Source of the DNA: Bacillota bacterium
GTDB taxonomy: Bacteria > Bacillota > Clostridia > Christensenellales > Aristaeellaceae
Direction: 5' to 3'
NCBI GenBank assembly: GCA_023435435.1
Contig: JAEYRW010000097.1
Span: 1 to 29,003 of the forward strand
DNA length: 29,003 bases
Shown: positions 23,695-29,003 of the stretch, one piece after another
Layout of the letters: the number at the start of each line of letters is the position of its first letter
How positions within the stretch are numbered: position 1 is the first letter of the stretch
Translations under genes and position numbers: made by a program
The notes under the pieces: model-generated
Told to the model about the DNA's origin: nothing
What the model saw: the letters and a program-made list of their open reading frames with translations, nothing else
Databases searched by the model: none

Positions 23695-24753
23695 TTATGG
23701 TATGATCTCGCGATACGCGATCGTTCTTCTCAGGTATGTGTAGGTGATATACAGCTTTCCGCCCTTTGCGACGATGGCGGGGTAGGAAAATTCGGCCGTG
23801 TGCTTGCGGTTGTCCTTGGGCGGCTTGTCGGCGGTCGCGGCGCGCGGGTCCTCCTTCATGTCCTCGAGCATCGCGTATGCCTCGAATGTTTTTCCGTTGT
23901 CGTTTGAGCGCAGCACCACGATGGGCGTGCGGTCAGCCCAGTTGCCGCTGACCGGATTGAGTACGAGGTAGAGCCTTCCGTCGAGCTTGGCAAGGTCGAT
24001 GCCGGAATTGTTGTTGGGGATGCGCGTGGCGTACGCTGTGCACCAGCTCCTGCCGTAGTCCTCCGAATCGGCGCGGAACACGTAGCCGGACGTGGTCCGA
24101 AGAAGCGCGTGAATGTGCCCCGAGGCGCTTTCCCAGATCGTCGGTTGAATCGCGCCCTTGCCCGCCATGTGGTTGGCGGGGTCGGGCTTAACGGGGCTGC
24201 GCGTTTCCTTTATGGCCGCCGTGCCATCCGAATCGATGGGGATCCAGCTCGCGGCGGGAAAGCTTGCGCCGTAGTCGTAGGAAATGCCGATGCGCGGCCG
24301 CCAGTCGGTTAACGTCTCCACCGAATCGGGGGCGAGCAGGCTGCCGTCCGACAGGTAGAGCGGCTTGTTGCGCACCGGGCCGCAGGCGTCGTTGGGCGCG
24401 AGATACCGTTCCGGCACGGACCAACTCGCGCCGCCGTCCTTTGTGGTCATCGTCCAACTCTTCCAGGAAGGAACGTCCGGCCCGACCTTGAAGATCAGCC
24501 GTGCGCCGCCCGGGACGGGCATGAGCACGGGATTCCAGTGGGGCTGATCGTTCACCTTTGCGACGCGCGCGGGGGGAAGCCAGACGCCGTCCGCGCGCCG
24601 GGAGAGCCAGATGCCTACGTCATCGGCCCCCTCGCGCGTCCCGGCGAAGTAGCAGACCAGCACGTCGCCGCCGTCCAGCGGGAGAACGGTCGAGGCATGG
24701 CAGGCGGGAAAGTATTTGTCCTCCTCAAACAGCAGTTCGCGCGTGATTTGCAT
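23695..24753 (-). CDS. Sialidase-fold BNR-repeat protein (exo-alpha-sialidase-like), no signal peptide
   Basis: This 352-residue protein reads as a six-bladed propeller of the BNR_2 type. It has Asp-box-like motifs at about 104-111 (T-K-D-G-G-A-S-W), 158-165, 230-237 (S-E-D-Y-G-R-S-W) and 283-290 (S-N-D-N-G-K-T-F). The opening F-A-G-T-R-E-G-A-D-D-V-G-I-W-L-S and G-P-V-R-N-K-P-L are typical of this subgroup. Such proteins are often called exo-alpha-sialidases or neuraminidase-like, but few have been tested and other glycosidase activities are possible. The lack of a signal peptide suggests a cytoplasmic substrate. The start overlaps the dipeptidase stop by one base (TAATG). It is last in a three-gene operon. 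Confidence 0.8.
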   Translation of the reverse strand: MQITRELLFEEDKYFPACHASTVLPLDGGDVLVCYFAGTREGADDVGIWLSRRADGVWLPPARVAKVNDQPHWNPVLMPVPGGARLIFKVGPDVPSWKSWTMTTKDGGASWSVPERYLAPNDACGPVRNKPLYLSDGSLLAPDSVETLTDWRPRIGISYDYGASFPAASWIPIDSDGTAAIKETRSPVKPDPANHMAGKGAIQPTIWESASGHIHALLRTTSGYVFRADSEDYGRSWCTAYATRIPNNNSGIDLAKLDGRLYLVLNPVSGNWADRTPIVVLRSNDNGKTFEAYAMLEDMKEDPRAATADKPPKDNRKHTAEFSYPAIVAKGGKLYITYTYLRRTIAYREIIP

Positions 24754-26159
24754 TAGATCACCTCATTGAGTCGTTTTACGGCGCACGCGTAGATTTCAAA
24801 GGCGCGCCGGTAACTTGGGATGTGCATAAACTCGTCCGGCGCGTGCGCGCCGCCGTGGTTTTCGGGAAGCTCCGGCCTGCTCTTCTGGTCGGGAAAGCCC
24901 GGGCCGAACGTAATCGAGTCCCTGAGGACGCGGGAATAGGTGCCGCCGCCCATTGTGTAGGGCTCGACGCGTGCGCCGGTCATCTCCGCATAGAGATCCG
25001 TCAGAACCGCGACGCGCGGATCGTCCTTGGGCATGTAAACCGGTGGCGTTGCCTCGAGGCCGGCGGTCTCAAAGCCCAGCTTCTCGGCGTAAGCACGGAA
25101 GGTTTTGATGTTTGACTCGCCGTCCGCGGCCAGGGAAAGCCGGCAGTCGAGGGAGAGCGAGATTTTGCCGCCCGGCAGCATCTTCGCGACGCCGCAAACC
25201 ATCGTCGTCTTGCCCGTATCCGGGTCCTCCGCGTCGATGCCCGCGTTGGCGCCGTAGTGGTCGCCCGTCATGTCGCGCACGGCCTCCATCGCCTTTCGGG
25301 ATTGACCGGTCAGAAGGCCGCTCTCCGCCAGCGCGCCCGCGAGCATGTGGATGGCGCTTTTCCCGGCCTCCGGTCGCGCCGCGTGGGAGGCAATGCCCCG
25401 CGCCGTAATCAGCGCCGCGCCGTTTTCGTCCGTCACGGTGAAATCCTCACCGAAGTGGGGAGCGGCTTCCGTGGCGGTGACGCCGACAAGCTGCGCGCGT
25501 GCGTGGGGCGGCACCATGTTGGGGACCTCGCCGCCTGTGAACGAAGCGATCATCTCGCCCGGTTCGATGAGCATCTTGCCGGAAAGCGAGCCCTTCTGGG
25601 CATAGTTGACGGGGAAGGCGCTGTCCGGGACGAGCGTCAGCTTCGGCTGGTCGAAGTGCTCGACGTAGTAGCGCAGATCCTGCATGCCGGTTTCCTCGGA
25701 ACAGCCCAGAATCGTCCGGACGCCGTGCTTCATGGGCACGCTCAGGTCGCGCAGAAGCTTCATCAGATAAAGGCCCATGACCGCGGCGGACTTGTTGTCC
25801 GAAACGCCGCGTCCGATGAGAAAGTCGCCCGCGCGCGTTGCCTCGTAGGGGGGATAGATCCACTTGTCGCCTTCCGGAACGACGTCCAGGTGGCCTGCGA
25901 TGCCAATGCAGTTTTTCCCGTCGCCCAGAACCGCCGAGCCGCAGTAGCCGTCGTGATCCTCGGTCTCAAAGCCCATTTCCTTTGCGTGCCGGAGCGCGAA
26001 ATCGAGCATTTTGCGGCACTCGGGTCCGAACGGGGCGTTTTCCTCCTTGAGGTCCGCGCGGCTCACGGAACGGATGCGTGCGAACGACTGCACATCTGAA
26101 ATCATGTCCTCAAAGTTCTCGTCGAGCCACGCGGCCACCTTTTTTTTGAATTCGTCCAT
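24753..26159 (-). CDS. M20 family dipeptidase, Sapep/PepV type
   Basis: This 468-residue metallopeptidase has the M20 metal ligands: H90 and D92 in G-H-L-D-V-V-P-E-G, the bridging D121 in G-V-S-D-N-K, the catalytic pair E155-E156 in C-S-E-E-T-G, D179 in P-D-S-A-F-P-V, and H439 in G-G-A-H-A-P-D-E. The D-S-A-F-P-V segment and length point to the PepV/Sapep branch: cytosolic, two-metal dipeptidases with a lid domain. A GGAG site precedes the ATG, 20 bases after the oxidoreductase stop. It is the middle gene of the operon; the link to sugar genes is unexplained and may be nutritional. Confidence 0.92.
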   Translation of the reverse strand: MDEFKKKVAAWLDENFEDMISDVQSFARIRSVSRADLKEENAPFGPECRKMLDFALRHAKEMGFETEDHDGYCGSAVLGDGKNCIGIAGHLDVVPEGDKWIYPPYEATRAGDFLIGRGVSDNKSAAVMGLYLMKLLRDLSVPMKHGVRTILGCSEETGMQDLRYYVEHFDQPKLTLVPDSAFPVNYAQKGSLSGKMLIEPGEMIASFTGGEVPNMVPPHARAQLVGVTATEAAPHFGEDFTVTDENGAALITARGIASHAARPEAGKSAIHMLAGALAESGLLTGQSRKAMEAVRDMTGDHYGANAGIDAEDPDTGKTTMVCGVAKMLPGGKISLSLDCRLSLAADGESNIKTFRAYAEKLGFETAGLEATPPVYMPKDDPRVAVLTDLYAEMTGARVEPYTMGGGTYSRVLRDSITFGPGFPDQKSRPELPENHGGAHAPDEFMHIPSYRRAFEIYACAVKRLNEVI

Positions 26160-26179
26160 TTGCGTCGTCTCCTTTACCC

Positions 26180-27340
26180 TTAAAGTGAATCCACATCCAC
26201 CCAGCCCTTTTTCTCGATCGCCAGCTCAATCGCCTCGAGAATCTGTGCGCATTTTACGCCGTCCTCGAAGTTCGGCTTACAATCCGTACCGTCCGCAATG
26301 TGCGAAACAAATTCGTACAGCTCGTGGCAGAACGTCTCCGGGAAGCCGATCACGTGTCCGGCAGGCCACCAGAACTTGAGATAGGGGTGGACACCCTCTG
26401 TAACCTGGATCATCCGCCAGCCCTGCGTGCCGGGTTCGTCGCCGGCCGAGAAGTAGTGAAGCTCGTTCATGCGCTCGAATTCAAAGCGGACGGAACCCTT
26501 TTCGCCGTTGATCTCGATGCGCATGTCGTTCTTGTGGCCTTGGGAAAAGCGCGTGGCCTCAAACGTGCCCAACGCGCCGTTCTCAAATTCGCACACGAAG
26601 CAGGTGGCGTCGTCCACGTCGACCATTTCCTTGGGCGCATCCTTGTCGACGCTGGCGGAGAGCCCCTCCATGCGCGCGACCACGGGCCGCTCCTTAACGA
26701 ATGTCTTGCTCATGCCCGTTACCGTTTTAAACTCGCCCGCGAGGTACCGCGCGGCGTCGATCACGTGCGCGCCCAAGTCCCCCAGGGAGCCCGAGCCGCA
26801 CACCTTTTTGTCCAGCCGCCAAACCTTCGGAAAGTCCGGATCGATGATCCAGTCCTGCAAAAAAACGCCGCGCACGTGGAATATCTTGCCCAGCTTTCCC
26901 TCGTCAATGAGCTTTTTGGCGAGCACAAGCGCGGGGGCGAAGCGGTAGTTGAACCCAATCTGATGCCGGATGCCCGTGGCTTTCGCAACTTCGAGCATCT
27001 CCCGCGCGTCGGAAAGCGTGAGCGCCAGCGGCTTTTCACAAAAGATGTGCTTGCCGTTTTTCGCCGCTTCGATGGCGATTTCCTTGTGGTAATTGGACGG
27101 CGCCGTGATGTCTACGGCGTCGATGTCCGCTCTGGCGACGAGCCTTCGCCAGTCGGTTTCCACATCCCGCCAGCCGAGTGTCCGCGCGGAAGCGGCTACC
27201 CACGCCGGATCGCGTCCGCAGATTGCGCGTTTTTCAATGCCGCGCGCCGGGCTCATGTACATGGGAATCTCAGTCAGCGCCTTGGAGTGCGCCCTGCCCA
27301 TGAATTTGTAGCCGATCAGGCCAAAGCGAATCGCATCCAT
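26180..27340 (-). CDS. Gfo/Idh/MocA family NAD(P)-dependent oxidoreductase
   Basis: This 386-residue protein has the Rossmann opening G-L-I-G-Y-K-F-M-G-R-A-H at about residues 7-18, the family's catalytic E-K-P-L-A (about residues 101-105) and the second-domain G-S-G-S-L-G-D-L-G-A-H-V-I-D helix with the expected Asp/His. Family members oxidise or reduce sugars, inositols and their derivatives using NAD(P). The substrate is not assigned. It is the first gene of the minus-strand operon, with a GGAGGGG site and a strong promoter at 27368-27396. It is followed by a dipeptidase and a sialidase-like protein, so a modified sugar is a reasonable guess. Confidence 0.9.
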   Translation of the reverse strand: MDAIRFGLIGYKFMGRAHSKALTEIPMYMSPARGIEKRAICGRDPAWVAASARTLGWRDVETDWRRLVARADIDAVDITAPSNYHKEIAIEAAKNGKHIFCEKPLALTLSDAREMLEVAKATGIRHQIGFNYRFAPALVLAKKLIDEGKLGKIFHVRGVFLQDWIIDPDFPKVWRLDKKVCGSGSLGDLGAHVIDAARYLAGEFKTVTGMSKTFVKERPVVARMEGLSASVDKDAPKEMVDVDDATCFVCEFENGALGTFEATRFSQGHKNDMRIEINGEKGSVRFEFERMNELHYFSAGDEPGTQGWRMIQVTEGVHPYLKFWWPAGHVIGFPETFCHELYEFVSHIADGTDCKPNFEDGVKCAQILEAIELAIEKKGWVDVDSL

Positions 27341-27367
27341 CGTGAAACCCCTCCCTCATTTTCCAAC

Positions 27368-27396
27368 ATTATAACAAAAAAAGTCCCATATCACAA
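27368..27396 (-). promoter_or_regulatory. Sigma-A-type promoter for the oxidoreductase/dipeptidase/sialidase-like operon
   Basis: On the minus strand: TTGTGA (27391-27396), a 17-bp spacer containing a T7 run, and a perfect TATAAT (27368-27373), 27 bases before the ATG at 27340. Confidence 0.88.
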
Positions 27397-27405
27397 GCAC
27401 GGATC

Positions 27406-27417
27406 GCACAGTTGTGC
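27406..27417. promoter_or_regulatory. Possible operator palindrome upstream of the -35 box
   Basis: GCACA and TGTGC form an inverted repeat with a two-base centre, nine bases upstream of the -35 hexamer at 27391-27396. A wider CACAA/TTGTG pair also spans 27392-27416. The site could bind a regulator, but the repeat is short and no regulator gene is in the window. Confidence 0.3.
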
Positions 27418-27440
27418 CATTTTCACGATGCATTCCCGTC

Positions 27441-27470
27441 AAAAGAAAACCGGGGAGTTCCCTCCCCGGC
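27441..27470 (-). terminator. Intrinsic terminator of the BIG2 protein gene
   Basis: A perfect 8-bp stem, CCGGGGAG with CTCCCCGG (27450-27457 and 27462-27469), has a four-base loop. On the minus strand it is followed by TTTTCTTTTG. It begins six bases after the stop codon of the BIG2 gene. Confidence 0.9.
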
Positions 27471-27475
27471 GCCTC

Positions 27476-28594
27476 TTACTTGAGGGTCATGGTCCCCTTG
27501 ACAGAGACGATTTGCGAACGGAGTCGCAGCTCATAGTTCTTTTTCTTCGTTGCGGAGCCCGTGAACCGGAATGTCAGCTTTTTCATCTTTCCGGGCTTCA
27601 AGTTTACGTAGAGGTTCGTGAACTTCTTTTTCGCGAGCAGCGTTCCTGCGTTCTCGTCGTAGACATACAAGTAGAGTGTCTTGATCTTATAGATCTTCGT
27701 CTTGCTGTAGTTGTTGACGAGATAGAGGTCAAGGTAGATGCTCGATCCCTTGTAGTAGACCTTTTTGAGCGCCATCGACGCGCCATAGCTGTAGTTTTTG
27801 GCCGACATGTCGACCTTGTACGAATGCGCGTTGGCCTTCACGGTGACCTTGCATTTAAGCTTGTAGCCGTCCACCGTCGCGGTGATGACGGCTGTTCCGG
27901 GCCTCCTGGCGGTAATCTTGCCGCTGGAGGAGACGGAGGCGACGGACGAGCGCGAGGAAGACCATTTGATCTTCTTGGTGGTGTAGTCGACAGACAGGGT
28001 CGCCTTTTTCGAGACCGTGAGGGTCAGGGACTTATTGGAGAGGATCGGCTTGGACACGCGCACGTCGCAACGGAACGTTTCGCCGTCCACACGCGCCGTC
28101 ACATACGTCGTTCCGGGTTTGACGCCCGTCACCTTGCCCGTGGAGGACACCTTCGCGATGGAGGAATTGGCGGACGACCATGTGACTGCGCCAACGTTGT
28201 CCGCCACCGTCAATTGATACTTTTCCTTTTTTCCGATGAGGATTGACGTCGCTTCCATGCGCGGGCCGACATACAGATCCACAGAGGCGGTCAAATTGTT
28301 GACCGTAGTGCCGGTCACGCGCACGCTCCCGTGTCCGACACCCGTCACCTTGCCGTCTGAGGAGACGGTCGCCACATTTTCATTGGAAGAGGCCCATGTG
28401 ACCGCCGGATTTGCGTCCGACGGACTGATATTTGGCACGAGAACCAGGAGTTCGCCGACCTTCAGTGTCAATTTGGGCGCATTGACTGTGAATGAGGAAG
28501 GGTTGCGTCGGATGACGGTCAGGCTGACCGTCGCGGTCAGGCTGTTCACCGTCGTCGCCGTGATTCGCGCGCTTCCGGGGGCGACCGCCGTCAC
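27476..28594 (-). CDS. BIG2 Ig-like repeat surface protein, 3' part after an in-frame TAG
   Basis: This is the C-terminal part (372 residues) of a protein built from bacterial Ig-like (BIG2) domains, known from cell-surface and adhesion proteins. It begins with the tail of an interrupted domain (about 1-28). Three more BIG2 domains follow (about 33-107, 110-181 and 183-254), each with W-x-S-S ... V-x-x-V-S-x-x-G-x-V-T-x-x-x-x-G. The last part is a Tyr/Lys-rich beta-type domain (about 256-372) with no anchor motif. Only the TAG at 28595-28597 separates it from the reading frame upstream. The GTG directly after the TAG has no ribosome-binding site, so independent translation from there is unlikely. 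It is best read as one gene with the part at 28595-29003. Confidence 0.7.
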   Translation of the reverse strand: MTAVAPGSARITATTVNSLTATVSLTVIRRNPSSFTVNAPKLTLKVGELLVLVPNISPSDANPAVTWASSNENVATVSSDGKVTGVGHGSVRVTGTTVNNLTASVDLYVGPRMEATSILIGKKEKYQLTVADNVGAVTWSSANSSIAKVSSTGKVTGVKPGTTYVTARVDGETFRCDVRVSKPILSNKSLTLTVSKKATLSVDYTTKKIKWSSSRSSVASVSSSGKITARRPGTAVITATVDGYKLKCKVTVKANAHSYKVDMSAKNYSYGASMALKKVYYKGSSIYLDLYLVNNYSKTKIYKIKTLYLYVYDENAGTLLAKKKFTNLYVNLKPGKMKKLTFRFTGSATKKKNYELRLRSQIVSVKGTMTLK

Positions 28595-28984
28595 CTAGCC
28601 CGTGGCGGAAACGGTTGCGACAGCCGCGTCGGAGGTTGCCCATGTCACGGCGGGGTCCGCCGTGGAAGGAGACACGGTGGCCGTGAGCTGCATGCCCGCC
28701 CCCACCACAAGCGTCGCGCTCGGCGCGGTGACGCTTACTTTCGTCTCCGGGTCATTGGGGACGGTGAGATCAAAAGACCCCACCAATTGATGGACGGTGG
28801 TGGCCGTGATTCGCGCGCTTCCGGGGGCGACCGCCGTCACATAGCCCGTGGCGGAAACGGTTGCGACAGCCGCGTCAGAGGTTGCCCATGTCACGGTGGG
28901 GTCCGCCGTGGAAGGGGACACGGTGGCCGTGAGCTGCATGCCCGCACCCACCGCAAGCGTCGTGCTCGGCGCGGTGACGGTCAC
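28493..28984 (-). repeat. Tandem 246-bp direct repeat (82-residue BIG2 units)
   Basis: Units 28739-28984 and 28493-28738 line up in frame at a spacing of 246 bases. Over the first three quarters of the unit (minus-strand order) they differ at only scattered bases, then diverge toward the end of the second unit. The copies probably arose by recent duplication and could recombine or be collapsed in assembly. Confidence 0.8.
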
Positions 28985-29003
28985 TTTCGTCTCCGGGTCA
29001 TTA
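28595..29003 (-). CDS. BIG2 Ig-like repeat surface protein, 5' part (partial, runs off the window)
   Basis: The reading frame is open to the window edge and encodes about 1.7 BIG2 domains as near-identical repeats: T-A-P-S ... G-A-G-M-Q-L-T-A-T-V-S-P-S-T-A-D-P ... W-A-T-S-D-A-A-V. It ends at a TAG (28595-28597) exactly where the sister repeat has TAT for tyrosine (G-Y-V-T-A), and the frame then continues in the part at 27476-28594. This is a nonsense mutation, a sequencing or assembly error, or a naturally shortened protein. The true start and any signal peptide lie outside the window. TAG ends several ordinary genes here (at 1957, 12542, 19001 and 21030), so recoding is unlikely. Confidence 0.65.
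   Translation of the reverse strand, partial: NDPETKVTVTAPSTTLAVGAGMQLTATVSPSTADPTVTWATSDAAVATVSATGYVTAVAPGSARITATTVHQLVGSFDLTVPNDPETKVSVTAPSATLVVGAGMQLTATVSPSTADPAVTWATSDAAVATVSATG

Noticed and set aside
26300..28246. A 648-codon open frame on the plus strand across the Gfo/Idh/MocA gene, the promoter gap and the BIG2 gene
   Set aside because: It spans two real minus-strand genes, plus a promoter and a terminator. Its sequence looks like an antisense shadow.
28595..28597. TAG recoded as an amino acid (pyrrolysine or a changed genetic code)
   Set aside because: TAG is the normal stop of at least four intact genes here (ending at 1957, 12542, 19001 and 21030), and the sister repeat has TAT at the same position.
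28493..28984. A CRISPR-like or satellite array
   Set aside because: The 246-bp units encode in-frame protein domains, with no short repeats and unique spacers.

Overview
The window is GC-rich bacterial DNA, densely packed with genes on both strands. It looks like a Bacillota/Clostridia-type genome. The evidence is a Gram-positive-type PolC (exonuclease inserted inside the PHP domain), the gene order frr-uppS-cdsA-dxr-rseP-ispG-polC, strong Shine-Dalgarno sites, and six sigma-A-type promoters that all have exactly 17-bp spacers. The species cannot be named from the sequence. No rRNA, tRNA, CRISPR array, phage or insertion sequence was seen.

Layout. (1) 69-934, minus strand: a VOC/PhnB-like protein and a small membrane coiled-coil protein, sharing one promoter. 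(2) 970-6207, plus strand: a six-gene operon with a nucleotidyltransferase, a NahK-like sugar kinase, a ROK fructokinase, an uncharacterised AlkZ-related-type protein, a TraX-like membrane protein and a glycerophosphodiester phosphodiesterase. It ends at a perfect hairpin. (3) 6242-9084: a histidine phosphatase (minus) divergent from a two-domain thymidylate synthase ThyX and a class I glutamine amidotransferase-type hydrolase (plus). (4) 9087-23692, plus strand: one apparent transcription unit of eleven genes. It starts with ribosome recycling, undecaprenyl diphosphate synthesis, CDP-diacylglycerol synthesis, two MEP-pathway enzymes, the RseP protease and PolC. It then continues without a visible terminator into a 3-hydroxyisobutyrate dehydrogenase-type reductase, galactonate dehydratase, a GNAT protein and an FAD-dependent oxidoreductase. 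(5) 27396-23695, minus strand: Gfo/Idh/MocA oxidoreductase, M20 dipeptidase and a sialidase-fold BNR protein, from one promoter. (6) 27441-29003, minus strand: the 3' part of a gene for a surface protein with bacterial Ig-like (BIG2) repeats. It runs off the window and is interrupted by an in-frame TAG inside one of two near-identical repeats.

How the genes work together. Blocks 2, 4b and 5 point to a carbohydrate-using anaerobe: sugar activation (kinase plus nucleotidyltransferase), fructose phosphorylation, galactonate dehydration, and possibly processing of sialic-acid-like sugars in the cytoplasm. Block 4a is the housekeeping core: DXR and IspG make isoprenoid precursors, UppS turns them into the cell-wall lipid carrier, and CdsA makes the phospholipid precursor. 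No clearly new multi-gene system stands out. The most unusual items are the internally duplicated ThyX with complementary degenerate motifs, the housekeeping operon running into sugar-acid genes, and the interrupted BIG2 repeat gene.
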